A stretch of DNA of 19,104 nucleotides from assembly GCA_910584145.1 (NCBI GenBank), contig CAJTXX010000045.1, forward strand, positions 1-19,104, read 5' to 3'. Positions 1-7,853 of this stretch are shown piece after piece. The notes under the pieces were generated by a model. That model made no database searches, was not told where the DNA came from, and saw nothing but the letters and a program-made list of their open reading frames with translations. Every line of letters begins with the position of its first letter. The first letter of the stretch is position 1. Made by a program: the position numbers and the translations under genes. Source of the stretch: an uncultured Eggerthellaceae bacterium. Its GTDB lineage: Bacteria; Actinomycetota; Coriobacteriia; Coriobacteriales; Eggerthellaceae.

Positions 1-40
1 TATGGAGGAATATCCGGGAGATCCCCGTCTGTTCGGCTGA
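1..40 (+). CDS. possible 3' end of an upstream gene
   Basis: Frame 2 is open from the window edge and ends at the TGA at 38-40, reading MEEYPGDPRLFG. It may be the last dozen residues of a gene lying mostly outside the window. Too little is present to name a family, and a chance open frame of this length is common. The following 41-248 holds no convincing gene. Confidence 0.25.
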   Translation, partial: MEEYPGDPRLFG

Positions 41-132
41 CAATAGAAATCAATCACCACATGGAGAGCAGTGCTGACCTTGCTTTTCATGTGGCGTGCG
101 TGTGCTCTGTCGAGGGTGGTGCGGGGCGCCTA

Positions 133-141
133 TGGTATCAT
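133..141 (+). promoter_or_regulatory. candidate extended -10 promoter upstream of the DUF4012 gene
   Basis: TGGTATCAT fits an extended -10 element (TGnTATnAT). No good -35 hexamer sits 16-18 bases upstream. The same nine bases occur upstream of the HxlR-type regulator at 13972-13980. A start near 148 would give a leader of about 100 bases containing the hairpin at 201-231. Inference only. Confidence 0.25.
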
Positions 142-200
142 TCCAAGCGCATCAGACGCGGTCGTGCATCGTAGCATGCTGCGTTCAGCTGTGAAGGAAG

Positions 201-231
201 AAGAGGCCGGACATGCTTCTCTGGCCTTTTT
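201..231 (+). terminator. terminator-like hairpin in the DUF4012 leader (possible attenuator)
   Basis: AAGAGGCC (201-208) can pair with GGCCTTTT (223-230), counting one G-U pair, and a run of five T follows at 227-231. It lies only 18 bases before the start codon at 249, immediately upstream of the AGGAG ribosome site. An alternative stem, AGAAG with CTTCT, overlaps it and is mutually exclusive. It could end upstream transcription or act as an attenuator. Confidence 0.35.
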
Positions 232-248
232 GATAACTAGGAGCATGC

Positions 249-2444
249 ATGACGAACAATCCTCGTGCGAAGCGCGAGAGGGCGGATCGCGGATCGGCGA
301 GCCGGCCCTCCGTGAAGAGACCATCCTCGGGGCAGGGTAAGGCAGACAAGGGCGCTTCTGCGCATAAGGACGCGAAGGGCGCATCGGGTAGCAGCTCTGA
401 GCGGCGGCCGTCCCGGGAGCGCAGCGAGCATGGCAGGAGCGAGCATAAGCCGGCCTCCCAACAGCGCGCGAGCAGCAAGGACCGCACCGGTCAGCGGCGG
501 CCAGCGCAGAAGGGCGCGGCGCAGAAGCAGCGCCAGGCTCCGCAGAAGGCGCACGCTCCGAGGTTCGACGACCCGCATGAGCATGCGGTCAGCTTCGATC
601 GGGAGTTCGTGCCGCGGGTGAGCGCTCCCTCGTCGAGCCGCATGCCTACCATGCCGTCGGCGCGGCGCAAGGTCAACGGCAAGAAGATAGCCATCATCGT
701 CGCCGCGGTGGTGCTCACGCTGGGACTGTGCTTCGGCGGCGTGGCGTTCGCCGCGGTGGGGCAAGCCGGCGAATTGAAGGCGAAGGCCGGCGAGGCCATG
801 AGCGACATCAATGCCGTCATGAGCAGCGTGCAGGACAAAGACTACACCGCCGCCGCCAATGCGGCCATCGGCGCGAAGAACGCCGCTGACGACATCCAAG
901 AGCAGCTGAGCGGCCCGATCTGGACCGTGATGTCGGTGGTGCCCGTGGTGGGCGACGATATCCGCAACGTGCGCACCGCTGTGGAGGCGCTCCAGCTGGC
1001 TACAGCCGATGCCCTCGTGCCGCTGACCGTGGCATTGCAGGCCACACCGCTGAGCGACCTGATAGGCTCCGACGGCTCCATCGACATCGACGCTATGAAC
1101 ACGCTGCTCGCCGCCGTGCAGAAGGCGGCGCCTTCCATGCAGGAGTGCACCGAGATGATCGAGGGCCTGCCCGATTTCAATCTGTCGCAGATACAGAGCA
1201 GCTTCGGCGGCGCCAAGGACAAGATCGCCCCGCTGAACGAGAAGTTCCAGCAGCTCGCCGCGCTCGCTCCCATCATCGGGATGCTGCTCGGCTCCGACGG
1301 CGACCGCACGTACATGCTCGCCGCGCAGAACTCCGCCGAGCTGCGCGCTGCAGGCGGCTTCCCTGGCTCCATCGGCACGATGGAGATAAAGGACGGCAAG
1401 ATCTCGATGGGGGACTTCCGGAAGGTCTACGACGCGCTGCCCGAGGCGGCTATGCCCGCCGACGCGAACATAACCGATGTCGAGCGCAAGCTCTTCGACG
1501 ACTCGAAGGGCCACCTGAACCGCACGAACGATCTGGGCGCCATCCCCGATTTCGAGCGCGTGGCGTCGCTGTGGGCGAGCGTGTACGCCGAGCGCGGGGA
1601 GCCTCTCGACGGCGTGGTGTCCATCACGCCCAGCGTCGTGCAGGATATATTGAAGTTGGCCGGTCCTATCACGCTGAGCGACGGGACGACCATGGACGGC
1701 ACGAACGCCACGAAGGTGCTCGAGCACGACCTGTACTGGAAGTACATGGGCACCGATGAAGAGGCGGTCAAGAACTCCGACCTGATCGATGCGCTGTTCG
1801 CAGAGGCTGCTGCGAAGGCGATGGAGAAGCTCTTCGACAACATGGGCTCGGGCGGCATGACAGAGCTGGTCAAGACGATCTTCGCGGACATGGAGACGCG
1901 CGAGTTCATGGTCTGGTTGACCGATGAGCAGGAGCAGGCGAAGCTCGAGGCGCTGAACTGCTCGGGCGGCCTGGGCGGCAGCATCGCCGACCCTGAGCTG
2001 GGTATCTACGTGTCCATCATGACGCCATCGAAGCTGGGATGGTATCTGGATGCCGATACCCAGCTGGGCACGCCGGTGGAGAACGCCGACGGCAGCGTCA
2101 CGTATCCGGTGACCACCACGGTGTCGAATGCGCTCACGCAGCAGGAGAGCTCGCAGGGCAGCAACTACATCATCGGGCGCACCTCGTACTACGGCTACCC
2201 CGAGGGCGATATCCACCCTTGGGTCTACTTCGTGGCCCCTGCGGGCGGCACGATAACCGACCTGCAAGACGATGCGCAGGCGACGGTGATATCGGATATC
2301 TACGATGACGTGGAGGTCTATCGGGCCATCACGGCATTAAATGTTGGCGAGAAGGCTACGTTCACCTACAACGTGACGGTGGCTGCGGGTGCGCAGGGGC
2401 CGCTGCGGGTGACGGGCACGCCGCTGCTGACCGAGTACCGCTAG
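249..2444 (+). CDS. DUF4012 domain-containing membrane-anchored protein
   Basis: A 731-residue protein. Residues 1-145 are a very basic, Ser/Lys/Arg/Gln-rich, low-complexity cytoplasmic tail. One membrane helix follows at about 147-170 (IAIIVAAVVLTLGLCFGG region), and the rest is a large extracytoplasmic part. The stretch LRAAGGFPGSIGTMEIKDGK at about residues 365-385 is the hallmark RAxGGFxGS-like core of DUF4012. The family is common in Actinobacteria next to envelope polysaccharide genes, and its biochemical role is unknown. The ATG at 249 is chosen because AGGAG at 239-243 lies five bases upstream; the ATG at 245 is too close to it. It is followed after 13 bases by the UbiA gene and probably cotranscribed, so an envelope glycopolymer role is inferred from context. 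Confidence 0.85.
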   Translation: MTNNPRAKRERADRGSASRPSVKRPSSGQGKADKGASAHKDAKGASGSSSERRPSRERSEHGRSEHKPASQQRASSKDRTGQRRPAQKGAAQKQRQAPQKAHAPRFDDPHEHAVSFDREFVPRVSAPSSSRMPTMPSARRKVNGKKIAIIVAAVVLTLGLCFGGVAFAAVGQAGELKAKAGEAMSDINAVMSSVQDKDYTAAANAAIGAKNAADDIQEQLSGPIWTVMSVVPVVGDDIRNVRTAVEALQLATADALVPLTVALQATPLSDLIGSDGSIDIDAMNTLLAAVQKAAPSMQECTEMIEGLPDFNLSQIQSSFGGAKDKIAPLNEKFQQLAALAPIIGMLLGSDGDRTYMLAAQNSAELRAAGGFPGSIGTMEIKDGKISMGDFRKVYDALPEAAMPADANITDVERKLFDDSKGHLNRTNDLGAIPDFERVASLWASVYAERGEPLDGVVSITPSVVQDILKLAGPITLSDGTTMDGTNATKVLEHDLYWKYMGTDEEAVKNSDLIDALFAEAAAKAMEKLFDNMGSGGMTELVKTIFADMETREFMVWLTDEQEQAKLEALNCSGGLGGSIADPELGIYVSIMTPSKLGWYLDADTQLGTPVENADGSVTYPVTTTVSNALTQQESSQGSNYIIGRTSYYGYPEGDIHPWVYFVAPAGGTITDLQDDAQATVISDIYDDVEVYRAITALNVGEKATFTYNVTVAAGAQGPLRVTGTPLLTEYR

Positions 2445-2457
2445 GCCGCGCGAGCGC

Positions 2458-3339
2458 ATGGTCGCCTGGGTCAAGCTCTTACGGGTCAAGCACTGGCTGA
2501 AGAACCTGCTGGTGCTGTTCCCGCTGGTGTTCTCCGGGCGGGCGGTGCAGCCTGAAGCGCTCGGGCAGGGCGCGGTGGCGTTCCTGGCGTTCTGTTTGGT
2601 GGCATCGGCGGTCTACATCGTCAATGACATCCGCGATGCGGAGAGCGACCGGGCGCATCCGGTGAAGGCGGCGCGTCCGATAGCGAGCGGTGCTATCGGC
2701 CCCGGCGCTGCGGTGGCGGGAGCGGTAGCCTGTGCGGCAGGCGCGGTGGCGCTCTGCGTGCCCTTCGCCCAGATCGGCTGGCTCGCGCTCGTCCTCTTGG
2801 CGGTGTATGCGGCCATCAACGCCGCGTACAGCTTCGGCTGCAAGGATATCCCGCTGCTCGATGTGGCTATGCTCACGGCTGGCTTCGTGCTGCGCATCTT
2901 GTTCGGCGGCGCATTCTGCGGCATCGAGGTGTCCTCATGGCTGTTCTTGACGGTGCTCTCGCTGTCGGTGTTCTTGTCGCTCGGCAAGCGCCGCGGGGAG
3001 ATAGCGCGCTACGGCACCGATGCGCGCGCTTCGCTCAAGCGCTACGATCGGTCGTTCCTCGACAAGAACATGTACGTCTACATGGGGCTCGGCCTGGTGT
3101 TCTACTCGCTGTGGACCTTTCAGGGCCTGGGTGGCATCTACCTGGGGGAGAGCGTCGGGCAATGGGCGCTCGTGGCGGGCATCCCGGTGGCCATGTTCGC
3201 GTGCATGCGCTACAGCGCCTGCATCGAGCGCGACAGCTCTGACGGCGACCCGGTGGGCGTGGTGCTCTCCGACAAGCCCCTGCTCTCGCTCATGGCCGTG
3301 TGGGCCGTGGTGATGGTCGTCGGCGTGTACGCGGGCTGA
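2458..3339 (+). CDS. UbiA-family prenyltransferase, decaprenyl-phosphate phosphoribosyltransferase-like
   Basis: A 293-residue polytopic membrane protein with about eight or nine hydrophobic helices. The N-terminus LLRVKHWLKNLLVLFPLVFS and the Asp-rich motif NDIRDAESDRAHPVKAARPI (N56, D57, D60, D64) match the branch of UbiA proteins that includes mycobacterial DPPR synthase (Rv3806c). That enzyme transfers 5-phosphoribose from PRPP onto decaprenyl phosphate. This contrasts with quinone or haem prenyltransferases, whose signatures differ. The start has only a weak ribosome site, so translation may be coupled to the DUF4012 gene 13 bases upstream. The HAD phosphatase starts seven bases after its stop. 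Substrate is inferred from family resemblance only. Confidence 0.82.
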   Translation: MVAWVKLLRVKHWLKNLLVLFPLVFSGRAVQPEALGQGAVAFLAFCLVASAVYIVNDIRDAESDRAHPVKAARPIASGAIGPGAAVAGAVACAAGAVALCVPFAQIGWLALVLLAVYAAINAAYSFGCKDIPLLDVAMLTAGFVLRILFGGAFCGIEVSSWLFLTVLSLSVFLSLGKRRGEIARYGTDARASLKRYDRSFLDKNMYVYMGLGLVFYSLWTFQGLGGIYLGESVGQWALVAGIPVAMFACMRYSACIERDSSDGDPVGVVLSDKPLLSLMAVWAVVMVVGVYAG

Positions 3340-3346
3340 GGCGCGC

Positions 3347-3907
3347 ATGCAGGCATTCGATTTCGACGGCACCATCTACGACGGCGATTCCACGGTCGAC
3401 TTCTTCCGCTATGCGCTGCGCCGCGAGCCGGCGTGCTGGGCGGCTCTGCCGGGCATCGCAGCGGCTGCGGCGTCCTATGCGCTGCGCCGCCGGTCGCTCG
3501 AGCAGTTCAAGGGCGCCTTCTATGGGTTCCTGCGGCGCGTGCGCGATATAGACGGGCTGGTAGAGGGCTTCTGGAACTCTCATTGGCGCAAGGTGAAGCC
3601 GGAGGTGGCGGGTCTGGTGCAGCCGGGGGATGTGGTGGCCTCCGCTTCTCCTGAGTTCCTGCTGCGCGAGCCGTGCCGGCGCTTAGGGGCCGAGCTCATC
3701 GCCTCGCAGGTGGATGCGCGCACCGGGGCGCTGCTGGGCCCGAATTGTCGCGATCATCAGAAGGCCGCGCGCCTGCGCGAGGCGGGCCTGGAAGGCCGCA
3801 TCGAGGTGTTCTATACCGATTCGAGCGCTGATGAGCCCTGCGTGACGATGGCGCAGCGCGGCGTGCTGGTGCGGGGCAGGGAGCTCTCCGACTATCCTAT
3901 GAGCTGA
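3347..3907 (+). CDS. HAD-IB-type phosphatase
   Basis: A 186-residue haloacid-dehalogenase superfamily hydrolase. Motif I is FDFDGT (nucleophile D5, acid/base D7), motif II the serine in VASASPEF (S99), motif III a lysine in RDHQKAARL (K139), and motif IV YTDSSADEP (D158, D162). The catalytic set is therefore complete. The helical cap between motifs I and II is typical of the IB subgroup of small phosphomonoesterases. GAGG, overlapping the UbiA stop codon, lies five bases before the ATG, so it is cotranslated with UbiA. That pairing suggests it removes the 5-phosphate from the UbiA product, a step done by a PAP2-type enzyme in mycobacteria; this is inference. It converges on the wecA-like gene 47 bases away, with no strong terminator between. 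Confidence 0.8.
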   Translation: MQAFDFDGTIYDGDSTVDFFRYALRREPACWAALPGIAAAAASYALRRRSLEQFKGAFYGFLRRVRDIDGLVEGFWNSHWRKVKPEVAGLVQPGDVVASASPEFLLREPCRRLGAELIASQVDARTGALLGPNCRDHQKAARLREAGLEGRIEVFYTDSSADEPCVTMAQRGVLVRGRELSDYPMS

Positions 3908-3954
3908 CGGCCGGCCCTGTGCGGGGCTGCTGGCGGGGAAACTACGTGCTTCGT

Positions 3955-5118
3955 CTACTGCCGCTCGGCGCTGTCGCTGCTGCTGGGTGCGTCCTCGCCG
4001 CCATCGCCTTCGAGGGGATGGGTGGTGCGCGGGTTGTAGTGGTGCAGCAGCACCGGGTCGAGCAGATGCAGCTTCATGATGAAGAAGATGGTGACCGCTG
4101 CGGCTACGATGATGACCGCCACCCTGAAAAGACCGTCTGATTCGGCTATGACGATGCTGCACACCGCGAGCAGCGCCGTCCAGCCCCACATGATGAGCGC
4201 GGTCTTGCGCTGGCTGAACCCGGCGGACAGCAGCCGATGGTGGATATGCCCGCGGTCGGGCGCGTCGATGGGCTGATGGGCGCGCGCCCGGCGGATGATG
4301 GCCATCGCCGTGTCTATGACGGGCACGCCAGCCGCCATGATGGGCACCATGAGCGAGATGAACAGCGTGGAGCGCGCCACCGCCAGAAGCGACACGATGC
4401 CGAGCGCGAGCCCCAGTAAGAGCGCCCCCGAATCGCCCATGAAGATGGAGGCGGGGTTGAAATTCGACCGCAGGAAGCCCGCGCACACGCCGATGATGAT
4501 GACCGAGAGTATGGCCGCATCGAAGCGGTGCGCCAGCACGGCGAACGTGAAGATGGTGGCGGCCGATATGGCGCTGAGGCCCGATGCGAGCCCGTCGAGC
4601 CCGTCGATCAGGTTGATGATGTTCGCGAAAGCCACCAGGTAGAACACCGTGATGGGATAGGAGAGCCAGCCGAGGTCGATGAAGGCGCCCTCTACCAGCG
4701 GATTCTGGATGTTCGAGAGCAAGAGCCCCGAGGCGCTGACGAGGCACGCCGATACGATCTGCCCCAGCAGCTTCACCTTCGCCGACAGGTTGTGCACATC
4801 GTCGATGAAGCCCACGGCGAACATGAAGGCGACGCCCGCGCTGAGCAGCCAGTAGTTGATGCGGAATCCCAGATACGAGTAGAACGGGTCTATCCAGCCC
4901 CAGGATGTCACGCCCACCTTCAGCACGATGATGCTCACCACCATGCCCGCGAAGATGGCCACGCCGCCCATGCGCGGGATGGGCTTCGTGTTGATGCGCC
5001 GCTTATCGGGGTAGTCGATGGCGCCGGTCGCGAATGCCAAGCGCCGCGCCAGAGGCGTGAATGCGATCGTAGCCGCGATGGCGACGACGAGCAGGATGCC
5101 GCATTCCAGCCAGTTCAT
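3955..5118 (-). CDS. WecA/TagO-type undecaprenyl-phosphate sugar-1-phosphate transferase (MraY family)
   Basis: A 387-residue polytopic membrane enzyme predicted to transfer a HexNAc-1-phosphate from a UDP-sugar onto polyprenyl phosphate, the first lipid-linked step of wall glycopolymer synthesis. Visible family motifs: PDKRRINTKPIPRMGG (37-52), GFIDDVHNLSAKVKLLGQ (DD at 106-107), NIINLIDGLDGLASG (167-180; D172, D175), FMGDSG (226-231) and HIHHRLLSAGFSQRKTAL (HIHH at 291-294). The HIHH motif and lack of MurNAc-pentapeptide features favour WecA/TagO over MraY. The C-terminus is a short polar tail rich in Asp and Ser. A GAAGGGGG-like ribosome site precedes the ATG. A perfect TATAAT on the same strand (5175-5180) lies just past the glycosyltransferase stop, so it may have its own promoter in addition to readthrough. 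Confidence 0.88.
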   Translation of the reverse strand: MNWLECGILLVVAIAATIAFTPLARRLAFATGAIDYPDKRRINTKPIPRMGGVAIFAGMVVSIIVLKVGVTSWGWIDPFYSYLGFRINYWLLSAGVAFMFAVGFIDDVHNLSAKVKLLGQIVSACLVSASGLLLSNIQNPLVEGAFIDLGWLSYPITVFYLVAFANIINLIDGLDGLASGLSAISAATIFTFAVLAHRFDAAILSVIIIGVCAGFLRSNFNPASIFMGDSGALLLGLALGIVSLLAVARSTLFISLMVPIMAAGVPVIDTAMAIIRRARAHQPIDAPDRGHIHHRLLSAGFSQRKTALIMWGWTALLAVCSIVIAESDGLFRVAVIIVAAAVTIFFIMKLHLLDPVLLHHYNPRTTHPLEGDGGEDAPSSSDSAERQ

Positions 5119-5174
5119 CAGCGAGCAGGACCCCCTTCAGGCGCAATGATGCGCACGCGTGTGCAGTGGGGACG

Positions 5175-5180
5175 ATTATA
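5175..5180 (-). promoter_or_regulatory. candidate -10 box for the wecA-like gene
   Basis: TATAAT on the - strand lies directly after the upstream glycosyltransferase stop at 5184. It would give a leader of about 50 bases for the gene starting at 5118. The -35 position reads CGCCCG, which is a poor match, so support is limited to the perfect -10 hexamer in a GC-rich setting. Confidence 0.35.
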
Positions 5181-5183
5181 CCC

Positions 5184-6218
5184 CTATGGATGCCCAGCGG
5201 GCGAGGGGAGCGGATGCGCTTCGCTGTAAGGCTGCCAGGCGCTATCGCGCTTGATGGTGCGCGCATCGCGCATGCCGCGGCGCAGCGCAGCCAGGCCGGT
5301 GCGCTTATCGCTTTCGCCCACGAACAGGCGTATCAGCTCCTTGGCGAGCGTGTAGGCGGTGCCCAGCTTGAACAGCACCGGGTTGTAGTCGCCGTAATGC
5401 GCGAGATAACGCGCCATGTGCCCGCGGTTGCGCATGATGTGGTAGCGCGACATGTCCGAAGCGGTGTTCAGCTTGCGGGTGCGGCCCACGCGCAGGTTCT
5501 CCAGCGTGCGGGTGCGCGCCAGCGCGTAATCAGCCACGAAGCGCATCTGCGTGAACTTCGAGAGCACATAGCCGTAGATGGCGTCGTCGGCGTAGATGAA
5601 GAAGCGCGCATCAGGCAGCCCCACGGCCTCCACCGCGCGCCGGTGCACGAGGCCGCCCTCGAAGCACAGGCAGTTCATGGGCGTGCTCGGCTGCGAGAGC
5701 GCGCGCTTGGCGCTGGCCAGCGGGTCTTGCATGCCGAATCCGGTCAGGAAGCGGTACTGCCAGTAGAAGAACGAACCATCGTAGTTGCGCCGGAAGGGCT
5801 GGAATGCGCAGACCACATCGCTGATGGGCGCGCCTTCTGCGAGCGCCGCATCGGTGGGCCTGATACGCTCGGCGAGCGCATCTATGGCGCCGGGCAGCAC
5901 GCGCACGTCGTCGTCCATGAGCCACAGCCACGCATGCCCCATCGCGTAAGCTTCCTCCACGCCGCGCGAGAACCCGCCGGCGCCGCCGGTGTTCTCCGGC
6001 ATGGGGATGTAGCGCTCCACCGCGAATTCGCGCGCCATCTCCTCGATCTCGGGCGAGGCGTCGTTGTCCACGAGCACCACGGCTGCCGGGCCGACCTCGA
6101 GCGCCCGGATGCTCTGCAACAGCTCGCGCAGCAGCTCTGGCCGCCGGTAGGTGGTTATGACGATGGCTATGTCGGGTGCGTGGTCGCCCACATCGCTCCT
6201 CTCTGCGCTCATGAGCAA
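5184..6218 (-). CDS. family 2 glycosyltransferase, galactofuranosyltransferase (GlfT)-like
   Basis: A GT-A fold glycosyltransferase of up to 344 residues. IAIVITTYRRPELLRELLQS starts the nucleotide-binding core. ENTGGAGGFSRGVEEAY (75-91) and LWLMDDDV (98-105, metal-binding DDD at 102-104) are the signature of the COG1216 branch that includes mycobacterial GlfT1/GlfT2 and rhamnosyltransferases. No membrane helix is evident, so it probably works at the inner membrane face. The open frame starts with TTG at 6218. An ATG at 6212 lies six bases after a TACAAT -10-like box and could be a leaderless start. A GTG at 6191 is preceded by AGAGGAG. It sits 65 bases upstream of the wecA-like gene on the same strand and diverges from the LCP gene. 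The sugar donor cannot be read from sequence. Confidence 0.82.
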   Translation of the reverse strand: MLMSAERSDVGDHAPDIAIVITTYRRPELLRELLQSIRALEVGPAAVVLVDNDASPEIEEMAREFAVERYIPMPENTGGAGGFSRGVEEAYAMGHAWLWLMDDDVRVLPGAIDALAERIRPTDAALAEGAPISDVVCAFQPFRRNYDGSFFYWQYRFLTGFGMQDPLASAKRALSQPSTPMNCLCFEGGLVHRRAVEAVGLPDARFFIYADDAIYGYVLSKFTQMRFVADYALARTRTLENLRVGRTRKLNTASDMSRYHIMRNRGHMARYLAHYGDYNPVLFKLGTAYTLAKELIRLFVGESDKRTGLAALRRGMRDARTIKRDSAWQPYSEAHPLPSPAGHP

Positions 6219-6324
6219 TTGTATACGAATATGAGGCGAAGCCCGATGCGGTGATGTTATGGCGAAACCCTGAAAAGCTCCTTAAAAGCGCAGCGGGCGG
6301 GCGGCATGGCGCTTTTGAATCATC

Positions 6325-6330
6325 TATAAT
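6325..6330 (+). promoter_or_regulatory. candidate -10 box for the LCP gene
   Basis: A perfect TATAAT hexamer 38 bases upstream of the LCP start, in the divergent gap facing the glycosyltransferase. The expected -35 position (CGGCAT region) is poor. Just upstream is TTTTGAATCAT (6313-6323), an 11-base string repeated at 8309-8319 upstream of thyX. Confidence 0.45.
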
Positions 6331-6367
6331 GGCGGCTTGCTGAAAAACACGAGGAAGCGAAGCTTGC

Positions 6368-7765
6368 ATGCCGGATAATCGCAATTTCAGGCCCGCGCAG
6401 CCGTATAGGGGTGCTGCGCATGGCGGGGCCCACGCCGCCGCCCCGTATTCGAGGGATTCACAGGCGTATCGCCAAGCATCGAGGTCGGCCAACAGGGGCA
6501 AGAAGGCAGCCATCGCCGTCGTGGCTGCCGTGCTGGTGGTGCTGCTCGGGGCTGGCACCGCGTTCGCGCTGTACATGAACCACATCAACAACCAGCTCAC
6601 CCGCGGCGACAAGACCGACGAGGAGCTGCTGGCGCTCGACGATGCGCTGGGGTACCACACCTCGTTCGACGAGCCGTTCTACATGATGCTGATCGGTTCC
6701 GACAAGCGCGAGGGCAACAGCAGCATGGGCGCTCGCAGCGACACGAACATCGTGGTGCGGGTCGACCCGACGGAAGACCAGCTCACGATGGTGTCCATCC
6801 CGCGCGACACCAAGATCGACATCGACGGCTACGGCACCCAGAAGTTCAACGCGGCCTACAGCTTCGGCGACGCAGCGGGCGCCATCGAGGCGGCCGAGGA
6901 GCTGCTCGACATAGAGATCAGCCATTACGCGGAAGTGAACTTCAAGGACCTGTCGGGCTTGGTCGATGCCGTGGGCGGTGTGACGGTGGAGGTCGAGGAG
7001 ACGATCGACGACTACCACTGCGACGATGGCGACGGGAACCACTATGTCATCGAGGAGGGCACGCAGACGCTCAGCGGCGGCGAGGCCCTGACCTTCGCGC
7101 GCACCCGCCAGTACGTCGATGGCGACTTCACGCGCCAGTCGCATCAGCGCCAGCTGATCGAGGCCATCGTCGAGAAGGTGGTGCACATGCCCATCACCAG
7201 CATCCCGGGCGTCATCGAAGCGGCCTCGCAGTGCGTGACCACCGACCTGAACGTGCTGGATGTGATCGGCTTGGCCCAGATGTTCGCTGACGAGGGCGGC
7301 ATCACCATCTACTCGGCCATGCTGCCGTCGTATACGCAGAACATCAACGGCATCTCGTTCGTCATCAACGACACCGAGAAGACCAAGGAGATGATGGAGA
7401 TCGTCGAAGAGGGCGGCGACCCGAGCGAGATCGTGTCCACGATGAGCGCGGCTGACGTGTACAGCCCGAGCGTCGACACCTCGAAGGTGCTGCTGTTCGA
7501 CGACGATGACGAGGTCGCGACAGGTGGTATGCAGCCCAGCACCGGAGCAGGGCAGGGCGGCGGCACGTCCTCGAGCGCTTCGAGCTCGGCGCCTTCGGGC
7601 GGTGGCAGCGCCTCGGGCGGCTCCGGCAGCACGTCGGGCGGGAGCACCGGCTCGAGCAGCTCGTCCGATTCGGCGGGTGGCTCAGGCACCGGCGGCAGCG
7701 CCGGCAGCGGCGGTGGCTCCGCGGGCGGTGCGACGGGAGACATCGAGCCGGTGGAGCTGCCATAG
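6368..7765 (+). CDS. LCP-family (LytR-CpsA-Psr) glycopolymer transferase
   Basis: A 465-residue membrane-anchored protein. It has a short cytoplasmic tail, one membrane helix at about 46-70, then an extracytoplasmic LCP domain from about 105 to 275. Conserved catalytic and lipid-pyrophosphate-binding positions are visible: RSDT (R123, D125), SIPRDT (R146, D147), ARTRQ (R245, R247) and the HQRQ element (259-262). LCP enzymes move wall teichoic acid, capsule or arabinogalactan from polyprenyl carriers to peptidoglycan. After the domain comes a tail of about 75 residues (about 388-455) almost purely Ser, Gly, Ala and Thr. GAGGAAG lies about ten bases before the ATG. A hairpin terminator follows the stop. 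It diverges from the GT2 gene, which fits it serving the polymer made by this locus. Confidence 0.9.
   Translation: MPDNRNFRPAQPYRGAAHGGAHAAAPYSRDSQAYRQASRSANRGKKAAIAVVAAVLVVLLGAGTAFALYMNHINNQLTRGDKTDEELLALDDALGYHTSFDEPFYMMLIGSDKREGNSSMGARSDTNIVVRVDPTEDQLTMVSIPRDTKIDIDGYGTQKFNAAYSFGDAAGAIEAAEELLDIEISHYAEVNFKDLSGLVDAVGGVTVEVEETIDDYHCDDGDGNHYVIEEGTQTLSGGEALTFARTRQYVDGDFTRQSHQRQLIEAIVEKVVHMPITSIPGVIEAASQCVTTDLNVLDVIGLAQMFADEGGITIYSAMLPSYTQNINGISFVINDTEKTKEMMEIVEEGGDPSEIVSTMSAADVYSPSVDTSKVLLFDDDDEVATGGMQPSTGAGQGGGTSSSASSSAPSGGGSASGGSGSTSGGSTGSSSSSDSAGGSGTGGSAGSGGGSAGGATGDIEPVELP
7531..7745 (+). repeat. low-complexity Ser/Gly-coding tract in the LCP tail
   Basis: The reading frame here encodes about 70 residues made mostly of Ser and Gly with Ala and Thr, in irregular GGSGSTSGGS-like units. 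It resembles a flexible linker. Replication slippage could vary its length between strains. No adhesion or sorting motif follows it; the protein ends DIEPVELP. Confidence 0.7.
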
Positions 7766-7797
7766 GCGCGAAGCACTGAGCAAGAGAACATGGAAAA

Positions 7798-7818
7798 GGG
7801 CGCCCGCAGGCGCCCTTT
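7798..7818 (+). terminator. intrinsic terminator between the LCP and Hpt genes
   Basis: GGGCGCC (7798-7804) pairs perfectly with GGCGCCC (7809-7815) around a four-base loop, followed by TTT. It is 32 bases past the LCP stop. Four A residues precede the stem, so it can also serve the convergent Hpt gene on the - strand. Confidence 0.8.
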
Positions 7819-7853
7819 CGTCATATCGGGGGTATCGGCGTGAGCTGGTGAGC

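Noticed and set aside
237..2267. A 676-codon open frame on the - strand opposite the DUF4012 gene
   Set aside because: It is rich in Arg, His, Ala and Leu with no recognisable motif, as expected for the reverse frame of a GC-rich gene. The + strand frame has a ribosome site, membrane helix and family core.
3908..3954. Possible terminator between the HAD and wecA-like genes
   Set aside because: Only a four- to five-base stem (GCCC/GGGGC) and no T-run; not convincing.
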